Source of the DNA: Heliocidaris tuberculata
Lineage: Eukaryota; Echinodermata; Echinoidea; Camarodonta; Echinometridae
DNA length: 64,000 nucleotides
Assembly: GCA_025618425.1 (NCBI GenBank)
Contig: CM046838.1
Location: 9,038,151-9,102,150 of the forward strand
Direction: 5' to 3'
A program made the translations under genes and the position numbers. This document shows positions 23,770-33,800 of this stretch, piece after piece. The notes below the pieces were generated by a model. It made no database searches and had not been told where the DNA came from. It saw nothing but the letters and a program-made list of their open reading frames with translations. The number at the start of each line of letters is the position of its first letter. The stretch's first letter is position 1.

Positions 23770-24413
23770 CATCGTTCCGCCGCAGCAAATCACTGCGCGA
23801 CTTACTTGTCAACGCCAAAGCACCGAACATCAAGACAAACAACAACAACAACAACAGCAACAACGACAACAATCACGTCACCAACAGCAACAATAATCAC
23901 GCCAACAACAGCAACAATAATCACGCCAACAACACACAAATCCCGCTAACAGACATAGACAACCCTACGCCACAGCTAGGATTCTACAAATGCAACGCCA
24001 AAAAATGCTCTCTTCATCAACATATTCAAGATACAACCACGTTCACAAGCACCTCCACAGGACAGAAGTTCAAAATACGCGATCACATCAATTGTAAATC
24101 ATCGTGGGTAATATACCTCCTTACATGTACTAAATGCAATATGCAGTACGTCGGAAAGACAGAGACTACGCTATACACACGCCTAAATAACACCAGATCA
24201 GAAGTTACCAACTACAACAAAAACAAGCCGAACATCAAGATTTTACCATACACTGCACATTTCAACCTACCGGGACACTCAGTTCACAACATCAACATCA
24301 CTGGCATTGAAATAGTAAAAACAAAACAACACGACACTATCATGAAAAGAGAATCTCATTGGATCTCCAAACTACAAACCCTAAGACCACGTGGTATAAA
24401 CGCAGACCAATGA
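23766..24413 (+). pseudogene. Penelope-like element GIY-YIG endonuclease domain, right arm
   Basis: 215 residues. FRRSKSLRDLLV (4-15) is the conserved segment between RT and endonuclease. An Asn/His-rich linker from (CAA)n-like DNA fills 24-56, CNAKKC lies at 76-81 and the GIY-YIG core IYLLTCTKCNMQYVGKT at 116-132. Arg139 follows, and RESHWI (195-200) carries the expected catalytic Glu. Family knowledge: this endonuclease nicks the target for retrotransposition in Penelope-like elements. With no RT core the copy is non-autonomous. Confidence 0.88.
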
Positions 24414-24478
24414 CCCTCCGTCTTCACGCCTAAGTAAACACTGACCCCCGGACACTTTAATTCACCTCACTTCACTAA

Positions 24479-25133
24479 GACTAGGCGTCCACTAGGGCGC
24501 GGACAAGACGCGGAATGCAAGATTAGTCATTCCGCATTCATTCAGCAAGCTCTCGGCATATTCTTGAAAGGCTCCGTTCACTGTCTTCACCATTCCTGAA
24601 CACTTCCCAGCGTTTCCGCACCTTCAGGAGAGAGCAAAATTTCCGCGTCCAAATTTTGGTCTCGACCAAAATTTGGACGCGGAAATGAACTTCCTGACAC
24701 CTTCGGCAACTTGTCCGCATTGTCGTCCGGACATCGTCAGGACATCCTGCCTTTCTTTAACACTTCTGCATTCTCCGGAAACGCTCCTGAAAGCTTCCGC
24801 GGTGCCGGAAGCTTCGCGAAGGCAAGCGGAAGCCACGCAGAATGTTTCAGGATTGTCCTTGTTCGTAATTTTACCACTCCTGGTGTGATCCTAGATGTGT
24901 CCGCACTGTCCTGCCACGATCAGCATTTTCCGCGGCATTTCGGGACATTCCTGAATGATTCCTAGGACGCTCCTAGGACTGACTGCAGTCAATGTGTTGA
25001 CATTCTTAATAATGTCTCAGGAAACAATAATTTGCATAATTTTTCCGCGTCTGACGCGGAACGAATGCCGAAATGACAAAATTTGCTTCCGCAACCCTTC
25101 CTAATGTTGTCGGCGCTCTAGTGGACGCCAGCC
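24479..25133. mobile_element. Inverted-repeat DNA transposon inserted in the right Penelope-like arm
   Basis: GGCGTCCACTAGGGCGC near the left end pairs with GCGCTCTAGTGGACGCC near the right end. CTAA is duplicated at 24475-24478 and 25134-25137. The left arm shows the uninterrupted junction (CACTAACAAACAC in minus sense). A 3-4-bp duplication containing TAA would suit a PIF/Harbinger-type element, but no transposase is present. A perfect 23-base palindrome lies inside (24639-24686). Confidence 0.85.
24639..24686. repeat. Perfect palindrome, 23-base arms
   Basis: ATTTCCGCGTCCAAATTTTG begins the left arm (24639-24661), TC forms the loop, and 24664-24686 is its exact complement. TTCCGC/GCGGAA motifs are repeated throughout the surrounding transposon. 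Confidence 0.95.
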
Positions 25134-25406
25134 CTAACAAACACATACTATTCACTAGCTACACACAGTCTTAATACTTGTACCCAAATCGGGAAGGTAA
25201 TTTACCACTTCTTACATATTCTTGTATATTGATAATTACAATACGATTAATTTCTGCCATGTCTACTTTATTTATATGTTTCTGTCGCCTAAATGCTTAT
25301 CGTTTCATATATGTTCTATTTTGTTGATGTATTTAATATTCTCATTTTGTATGTGTACTGTACTGTCGTTACTATATACATTATTACTTATTATTGATTC
25401 CAGATC

Positions 25407-25438
25407 CTGATGAAGGGCAGGTGCCCGAAAGCTTGGTC
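25407..25438 (+). ncRNA. Hammerhead-ribozyme-like core, probably degenerate
   Basis: CTGATGA (25407-25413), then a GGGC/GCCC stem with loop AGGT (25415-25426), then GAAA (25427-25430) and GCTTGGTC with a GTC at 25436-25438. This is the order of a hammerhead core with a possible cleavage site. Penelope-like elements are known to carry hammerhead motifs. Against activity: an extra A before stem II, a mismatch in the short stem III and no good stem I. Confidence 0.35.
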
Positions 25439-25645
25439 ATAATCATTGTGGTATATATAGTCTTGCAACGGCCCTCTTCGTAAACCACTTTTTTGGATCA
25501 CACATATAATATGACGGAGAACCGCAAACGTAAAACACTGAAACTGATCACAATTATATATATATATAAGAAAACTGCTAAAAGCGTTTGTAATGCATTG
25601 TGGCCAATTTTATTTTTCTACTCAAATTTTCGGCGCTCCCTATAC

Positions 25646-25648
<3 letters not shown>

Positions 25649-25702
<54 letters not shown>

Positions 25703-25870
25703 GTGAGAAATTAAGATGAGAGAATAATGGTTGCGTAGCTTAAATCAAAGTTCCCCAGAGCTTTCCTCCCATATAAAATTATTGCAAAGGTTGGAAAAAT
25801 GTCTCCGCCGGGAATCGAACCTGGGTCACTGGCTTAGAACGCCTTAACCACTAGACCACCGCACGAGCCA
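25649..25870 (-). mobile_element. tRNA-derived SINE with (TA)n tail
   Basis: On the minus strand GCGGTGGTCTAGTGGTTAAG carries a pol III A box (TGGTCTAGTGG, 25848-25858), and GGTTCGATTCC (25811-25821) is a perfect B box. D and T arms fold, but the acceptor and anticodon arms do not, so this is not an intact tRNA. A ~100-base body follows to a (TA)n run at about 25649-25699, which would be the 3' tail. Confidence 0.8.
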
Positions 25871-25879
25871 CAATTGTAT

Positions 25880-26280
25880 TTATTTCCACGAGAGTTGCCA
25901 AATCTGTAATTTATGTTATTTCCTTACACCTGTATAAACCCCTCCAAATAGTTCTGCAATCCAAGTTATAATTTGAGGGATGATATCTTTCTTCGACTGT
26001 TTGCATGTGTGATTGAGCGTTTATTTGAGGTGAAATCTGGAAAAGTTGAAAATTCCGTAAGAAAGTAAACTCAAAATGAATAATTAATAAAAAAAATTAG
26101 TGAAAGAAAACACATTTCAACTTTCATGAATTTAACAAGAAATGAAACCAATATCTTCAACTTTTAAACCTTTCAAAATGACCAGGCTCAACATTATTTA
26201 AAACAGCTTCCATCCACATTATGCAGATGAGACTTTCGCGCATCACTGCTTTCAAACTTAATCCATCCTCAAAACAAACG
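25880..26280. other. AT-rich intergenic sequence
   Basis: No gene or element boundary seen. Confidence 0.5.
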
Positions 26281-26299
26281 GGAATTCACTATTGAAAAC

Positions 26300-26410
26300 A
26301 GAAACCTATAGAGACCTATCAATAGAGACCTATGGGTCTCTATGGGACCTATAAAATAGAGACCTCTGGGTCTCTATGGGACCTATAAAATAGAGACCTC
26401 TGGGTTTTCG
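26300..26410. repeat. Short tandem/inverted repeat (GAGACCT / GGGTCTCTATGGGACC)
   Basis: ATAGAGACCTCTGGGT and TCTATGGGACCTATAAA recur two to three times. AGAGACC and GGTCTCT make each unit self-complementary. Confidence 0.85.
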
Positions 26411-26519
26411 ACCTGGGTACTGACAAAGTTTGGTGTGCATGGGGGAGATGCATGGGGTGAAATCGACCCGACTTTGGGATCTCTTACGGGGGCTCTAGGG
26501 GCTAAACCCAGGGGGTCCG

Positions 26520-26790
26520 CTTGCTATTCATGAGGACCGCTATTCATACAAAACCGCTATTCATTTAGTCACGCGTTATGAATAGCGTTCCTTATGAATA
26601 GTTATGAATAGTGGTCCATATGAACGGAAGTCCTTATGAATAGCGAGGTAATTTGTCTATGGTTTGCTCGCTGTGTAGAAGGCCCGCTATTCATACAAAA
26701 CCGCTATTCATTTAGTCACGCGTTATGGATAGCGGTCCTTATGAATAAGTGGTCCATATAAATAGCGGTCCTTATCACTAGCGAAGTTAC
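26520..26790. repeat. CTATTCAT / ATGAATAG repeat cluster
   Basis: The 8-mer CTATTCAT or its complement occurs nine times in about 270 bases, mostly as CCGCTATTCAT or ATGAATAGCG. A ~45-base block starting CCGCTATTCATACAAAACCG is directly repeated at 26537 and 26684 (period 147). Near-miss copies (ATGGATAGCG, AAATAGCGG) also occur. Confidence 0.9.
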
Positions 26791-26899
26791 CCCAAATCCG
26801 GTGGCTACGGTCAGGCTGACAACCTTTTTGTCAATGACTTGGATGCTCTAAGTAGTTACGGGATCAAATCATATGGGTAAAATGGGGTGACTATCCCCC

Positions 26900-27314
26900 T
26901 GTTCAGACACAAAACGTTTATACCGAAACTGGATAAAGAAACGTCGTATAAAATTTTCAACGTATAGCCTACGGACCGTTCAGACACATATCTCGACCGA
27001 TTAGAAAAACATCGTATAGATGCACAGTTTTCCACTGCGCATGTTGTTATGGTCGCCGCCAGTCCCCACCCCCTGGTAAGGACACCTTTCGCGCGCGCTC
27101 ACGTTAAGCCCCGCCCAGTTATACCGTTCTATGGTCGCCATACGTTCAGACACACACGTTATCGAGTTCTAGTTCGAAACGATGCTCTGACCCCAGTTTC
27201 GTTATACGACGTTTCGTTATACGACGTTTCGTTAGTCAGCGTTCAGACACATAAATCCACAAAAATTCATCGTATAGCTATACCGTTTTGGTATAAATTT
27301 TTTGTGTCTGAACA
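26900..27314. mobile_element. Inverted-repeat element TGTTCAGACACAAAA
   Basis: TGTTCAGACACAAAACGTTTATACC at the left pairs with the complement at the right end (reading TGTTCAGACACAAAAAATTT), with CCC on both sides as a possible 3-bp duplication. An internal TTATACGACGTTTCG is repeated, and GTTCAGACAC-like half-ends occur inside, suggesting nested or tandem ends. Confidence 0.8.
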
Positions 27315-27329
27315 CCCTGTATTTCGGGA

Positions 27330-27916
27330 CAGGCTCCCAGACTATATTATTATATCATGTCGTTATGAAAAAGATTTGTTGCTCGAACAGCTTTGAAAAA
27401 TGGGGAAAACATGAAGTGTAGTGAAATGAATGCGTCTATTGTTAATATCTTGAATCAAAATGTGTTATAAAACAGGTTCAAGAATGTTGGCAATGTCATT
27501 TGTAAAATGACTCAGTCTATGAGTGCGTGCATGCATTATCACTGTGTGCACTGACTATATTTCGTGCTCTTACAACCTGCTTAACTGTTAACACACGCTC
27601 AACAGGGCATTATTTTGTATATCATTGAGGGGGTTTGTATAGTTCGCAGCGGCGGATCCATTATTCCGGACAAAACTTCTTTTTTTTCATTTCGTTCATC
27701 GATAAAACATTCTGATTCTACACTGGAGTTTAATCATTACTTTTGCCTTCTTTGAAGTGGAATAAATGTGAAATGAAATGAACAGGGCTGACAAGATTTA
27801 AACGTTTAGCGGTTGTAATAGCCATTGTGGAGCATTTAAACAACTATTGACTGAAGTGAATCCGATTTCGACATTCACATTAAAAGTTAGAGAAACCAAA
27901 ACTGTGAAGAAGGAAG
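27330..27916 (+). other. Upstream region of the phospholipase gene
   Basis: AT-rich, with no convincing core promoter. An ATTTAAAC at about 27835 is only loosely TATA-like. A 5' non-coding exon cannot be excluded. Confidence 0.3.
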
Positions 27917-27980
27917 ATGAAATTATTCAGTTCCACTATTCTCTTCATCGCGACTTGCCTATCTTGGGCTGACAAGTATG
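27917..27980 (+). CDS. sPLA2 exon 1: signal peptide
   Basis: The exon encodes 21 residues starting MKLFSSTILF and ending in DKY, with one base of the next codon left over (phase 1). The hydrophobic core followed by a small-residue cleavage zone around Trp17-Ala18 is a typical secretory signal peptide. The start codon has A at -3 and is the first in-frame ATG. The donor is GTGAGT. It was found by looking for a signal-peptide exon upstream of the phospholipase exons in matching phase, so it rests on splice logic as well as composition. Confidence 0.8.
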
Positions 27981-28158
27981 GTGAGTTTATTCAATCTCTT
28001 ATTTGTTTACTTGTTTGTTTGTTTTTTCTGTTTGTTTGTCTGTTTTTAGTTTTTTTTAAGAGGAATTAAACCTTTAGGACTAGGCCACCCCAAAGTTCAT
28101 GAATTATTTACTCGCGAATGTCCCTGGAGTGTCATTTTATGAGGTGTGTGGGGTGTAT

Positions 28159-28194
<36 letters not shown>

Positions 28195-30292
28195 CCATCG
28201 CTACCTCCTGTTAGAAGGAATCGGTAACTTTGTGGAGGCTTAATTTTGATTTAATAAATTGTTGAATTTTAATATCAGTCTTGTATAATGATGTTCAGAA
28301 GGATAAATAAATAGCCAGGCAGAAAGGTTTTCAAATATACAATGCTATTATTAAGATATCTATGACTGAATACTGCCATTTACGAAACCGTACAGGGGAA
28401 CGCTAGCGCTTTAGCCTAACAATGCAGTCTATGGGGAGAAATGAGTCTGGCATTTCCGGTCACTTGTATATATTTACTTTTGTGAAGCACATGATGATCA
28501 AGTTTGAAGTGCATTTTTTTTCCTGGGCTTCATTTTACACCATATAACATACACTGAGAGCATGTAAGGCCAGGCAGCTCAGATTTTATCAAGCCTCAAA
28601 TCACTTTAATGTAGATGTCACAGTTACTGTATCTTCCTTCAAAAATTTGTTTTTATCGTATTCACCCATTTAGTCATTCTGCATCCACTTGCTCTACCCG
28701 CGCCCCATCTCTTTTTATCTCCCGTTCTCCAGGGGCGTAGATAGCGGGGGGGGGGGGGTATGCATCCCCCAACTTTTCGGTTGGGGGGTGGTGTGTACAA
28801 ACATCCCCCAGGTTTCACCCCACAAAAAAAAAAAAAAAAAGAAATGTTGGAAAATATACATTTCTATATTATGTTATAGATAACTATAATTTACTACATT
28901 ATATCTATTAATATCATTCAAATTTCATGAATTTATATATTCTTTATTTCAATATAAATATAATTTATCTATGTACAATACTGTAGATTTATATGAATTT
29001 ATTAATATTAATCTACAGTTCTGTCGTTGCTTCTTATTTTTCCCCATATATTTTTACACCACTACAAAGTGAAAACAATCTATTTCAAATTATACAACAT
29101 GGGTTTGATCTTAGAGGGATATGGAGGTATATATATATATATATATATTTTTTTTTATGAAGTGGGGGGGGGGGGGGGGTGGCCTGCATGTGTTACCATC
29201 CCCAAATATATTTTGAGGTGATTTTTTTTTTTTCGAAGCCATAATGCAGAAAAAATATTTAGCTTAAAAGTACATGTAATTATTCTGGATTTAGAGGGTT
29301 CAGTCGGTAACTTTCATTTATAATGCAATTTTGCCACACTCATGTTATTAGAAATACTAACAATTTTCAAACTTGAAATGAAAATATAGTGCAGGAATCG
29401 AATGTGGTGGAGAAAGAGGGAATACATCATCCCCAGTCGAGATTGATGACCTGGGTCATCATCTCCCAACTATACATAGAAAAATTATGAAATGACAATC
29501 ATAACATGTAGGCCCGGTCAGAAGCACCGCTCCGGGCGTTGTATGTGGGCACATTGCCCCTACTTTTCCCTTTAACTTCAGATAAGTGCCCCCACTTTTC
29601 TCCGAATAAGTTCCCGTTCCATATTCTTATAAGTGCCCATTTTGATAATTACACCTTATCCCTCACCTTACCTTTGATAAATGTTCCTATTTCAACGAGA
29701 GCATTTCCCCCTTTTAATCCCTTTTACTCCTTCAATGTAACAAGTCTTTATTTTTCTTTGTAATATATAGACACTAATTTAATTTTTCTACTTTATAAAA
29801 GAACTTTTTCCCGTTTCTTATAAATGCCCCATTTCAGGTGTGATCAGTACCCCTTTTCATCTCTGATAAACTGCCTCTTCTACCTTTTCTACACATTCAT
29901 TTATTTTTCTAATAAGTGTCCTTTTCCCCATGATAAGTACCACGTTTCCCTTTTCCATAACATGTGCACCTAATCCAAAGTGACTTAGAGCCAAAATTCC
30001 CAAATGCTCGCTCGCTACGCTCGTTCGTATTAAAAGTATAGCTTATTAGATAAATTTTCATTGTGAAATTTTTGCAAATGAAACCCCATCAGAATTGTGT
30101 TTCCACGTTTTTATATTACAATGTAATTGCGACCTCACAGATTTTGAATATTGTTTGCTCGCTCGCTTCGTTCGCTAGCTCAATATTCAAATCCTACATG
30201 TACTACAAAACTGCAAAGCATGATGCTAAAGTTGTATCTTGGACATGTAAAGAGAAAAACCATAGTCATGTTTACTCACCCTCACCCTACAT

Positions 30293-30345
<53 letters not shown>

Positions 30346-30830
30346 GTGTGTTGTGTGTGTGGGTGTGTGTGCGTGGGTGCGTGTGTGTGTGTTTATGGCC
30401 CTTATGGGAAATCATACCCCCCACTGATGAGGACCTGTCTACACCAATTCCGTTCTCTCTCTCTTTCTCTCTCTCTGTCTCTCCGTTTATTTATTTCTGT
30501 CTTCCTTCTTGTTCAGATTCATTAAACGATGTCTCTCCCTTTCTTCGTCGATCGCGCCGTGGTCTTTTGTCGTTCGCCATCATGATAGAGTGCACCACCA
30601 ATCGTACCGGCTTTGATTACATTGGTTATGGATGCTACTGTGGCTATGATGGGAGTGGCAATGGGAGTGGCACCCCCGTTGACGGCGTCGACAGGTTGGT
30701 ATACAGTGTGGGATAATACGGTACTTGAAATAATTTGTGAATTTAAAAGAATCTGTATAATATCGAATGTGTAGGCTCCTGCTTATCAGCCACAGAGAGA
30801 GAGAGAGCTTGAGAGAGAGAGAGAGAGAGG

Positions 30831-30867
<37 letters not shown>

Positions 30868-33800
30868 AGAAGGTGGTGGGGATATGGGGTGGCAACCGCC
30901 CTGCGTGAAAGCATCGTAGTATAATATAAGGCCCGTTACATAAAAGGCGTCAATTCGCTGACGTAGGACAGCGTCCTTCAACCGCTTGGCCAGGATTGAA
31001 AGAGAGAGTTGTGACACGCGCATAATAACTCTATGCATACGCGGTCTTTGTTTTAAACATGGCGGATCATGGAGCTCCCAAGAGTTCCTTTCACGTACAT
31101 TCTCTATGGGAGGGAACTATTTGAAGCTCTATGAAATTACTGACCAATCAGAAGCGACGTCCAGTGTCGCGACTCGCCGTATGTATAGCTCTGGAGCACG
31201 TGAAGCGTGCGAAATTGCTGGTGAGCACGCAAAGCGTGCTCCTGAGGGGGTGGGTGGGAGGGGGAAGTTTCTCCCCTCCCGCGCGAAGCGCGAAAGCTTT
31301 GACGTTTGAGCAACTTTGAGAGAAAGATAACGGCTCGCAGCACCTTTTTTTTTAGGCAGAAAGTTAATTCGACCCCCTGACTGCTTTTCAACATTATTAT
31401 TTGGACGCAGTAGGCTACTGCACTGTATTTATCAGGAGTGGGCGCAGGGAGGGGGAGTTCCCCTTTTGACGTTTTAGCAACTTTTGAGAGAAAGATAACG
31501 GCTCGTAACACCTTTTTAGGCTTTTTTCTCTCACTTCCCCCCGTTTTTTCGCTTTCGCTTATTTATTTATTTATTATTTTTAGTTGGCGCCCCCCCCCCC
31601 CCCCCCGGCTACGCGCCTGGCGTCATTGACTGGGGCGGTCTTTCACACGCCTTTTGCATTAGAGCACACATAATAAGTAATTCATGCGCTAACAATGCAT
31701 TATTGTGAGGTGGAACAAAGTTAATAGGATAAAAATTTATTAAAGAAATTCATAAAATCGAGTATCTGTCCTCTGTAAATTTTTAGAAGGCAAATGATGT
31801 TTAATAGTCATAATGTTTTTGATTTTTACCCCTCGGCTGAAATGAGCTTGTCTTTGTGTTCTTTTAAAGGGTTTATTATTATCTCAGTGTATTTCCACTA
31901 TTGCAGCCTGCGATTCGGCGAGAGTTACACAATATGTTTAGCCGCGTTTCAGCCTTCATAACTTTTGTTATCGCCGGGACCGTTAATATAGGCTGAGTGC
32001 ATGGGCCGATCACATCAAAAAAACCCAAACGAATTTCAGTCCAAGCCCGTCCACTAAAGCCTGCACTACCTTTCCTTTACAGGCTCTATAGTATGTCCAC
32101 CCAAAAGTTATAATTGGACTTCCAGCATTGATAGCTTTCAAATTTGCAGATTAATTTGAATATAGTTTAAGATAATGAAACTATAACTAATTATCCGCAT
32201 CTCGGCGAAAACCCTATCCGATTTGGTTGCGTAGTCATGAAGAAATGGGGATTTTTGTAAAGTATGTCGTAAGTCCCTTCCATCCAAGGTTTAACAAAAG
32301 GGAGACTAACAAAGCACAATGCACAATTCCATACTCCTTATAAATGGTTTGAAAAGATAGTTACTCTTTTGTTTTTATTTGCTATTTGTTTATCATCATT
32401 TATCATCATATAATTTTCAATGCTTTATTGTGCAGTTGTTACTGCTGCAAATAAAGGTTATTTGGATATTTTTTATTAATGTGAAAATATAAGAAGCTTT
32501 CTAAGTTTGTAAGATTTTGGTTATTAATTGTAGTCTGGAATGAATGATTAAACAAAATTATGAGCCAATTCATTTAATTACTTGTCTTGAACTTTTTAGT
32601 AAAATATCAATTACATTATTTTTTGCATATTTACATCATATACAGAACTCCACAATGTCCACATGCACATAAGACCAAATTTTCTTTGTTCCAATGGTAC
32701 AATATGAATATGTTAGTAAATACTGTGAACAAATTTTTTTTTATTCATGTGGATGCAAAGTACTTCAATTCAGTGACAAAAGATGGAAGAAAAAGACCCA
32801 TGGGGGGCCAGGGGGCACTGTCCCCCCCCCCCCCTATTCAGCCCCTAAAAAAGAGAGAGAGAGAGAGAACGAAAAAGCGGGAGAAGTGAGACAAAAAAGC
32901 CTAAAAAGGCGCTAAGAGCCGTTACCTTTCAATCAAAATTTGCTAAAACGTCAAAGTTTTCGCGCTTCGCGCGGGAAGGGGAAATAACTCCTCCTTCCCT
33001 GCACCCACACCTGTTACATACAGTAAAATATTGCGTCCAAATTAATGAAAAGCAGTCAGGGCGTCGAACAAAACTTTCCGCCTAAAAAATTGTTTGCTAC
33101 GAGCTGGTATCTTTCTCTCGAATTTATTAAAACGTCGGAGCTTTCGCGCTTCGAGGGGAGGGAGGGGGAGGGGGGGGGACTCCCTCTTCCCTGCACCCAC
33201 TCCTGTTACATACAGTGTAGTTTTGCGTCCAAATAATTGAAAAGCAGTCCGGGCGTCGAACTTACTTTCCGCCTAAAAAAAGGTGCTGCGAGCCGTTATC
33301 TTTCTCTCAAATTTGCTCTAATACGTCAGAGCTTTCGCGCTTCACGCTGAAGGGGGGAATCTCCCCCTCCCTGCACCCACCCCTGTTAGTACACACAGTG
33401 CAGTATTGCGTCCAAATAACTGAAAAGCAGTCCGGGCGTCGAACTTAATTTCCTCCTAAAAAAAAGTGCTACGAGCCGTTATCTTTCTCTCAAATTTGCT
33501 ATAAAACGTCAGAGCTTTTGCGCTTCGCGCGGGAGGGGGGAAACTCCCCCTCCCTGCACCCACCCCCTTGGGGAGCACGTTTTGCGTTGCGTGCTTATCA
33601 CCAATTTCGCGCGCTTCGCGTTCTCACAACCCCCAAGCCCCCCCCCCCCCCCTATTGAAAAATCCTGGCTACGCCAGTGCATGAATGCTTTACAAAAATC
33701 CCTTTTTCTTCGTGTCTTCACTGACTGGTAAAAAAATAATTATAGTTTCATAAACTAGTATCAATTTTCATGTTGCAATACGATTTCTTTCGTAATGGAT

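Larger units (their letters stand above)
23662..25291 (+). mobile_element. Penelope-like element fragment, right inverted arm
   Basis: Inverted twin of 21902-23486, separated by a 175-base spacer (23487-23661) that continues the RT-derived sequence of the right copy. The arm is interrupted by a DNA transposon at 24479-25133. Sequence typical of the element may continue past the arm to about 25460, where a hammerhead-like core occurs. Confidence 0.85.

Noticed and set aside
23766..24413. Free-standing host GIY-YIG nuclease gene
   Set aside because: The FRRSKSLRDLLV linker, the upstream RT-derived segment and the inverted twin identify it as a Penelope-like element fragment.
25801..25870. Intact tRNA gene on the minus strand
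   Set aside because: A and B boxes and the D arm are good, but the acceptor stem has several mismatches and the anticodon arm does not fold; a SINE head explains it better.
30063..30716. 217-residue plus-strand open frame
   Set aside because: It reads through the (GT)n microsatellite and happens to run into phospholipase exon 2. Only 30517-30694 is coding; the upstream part is intron.
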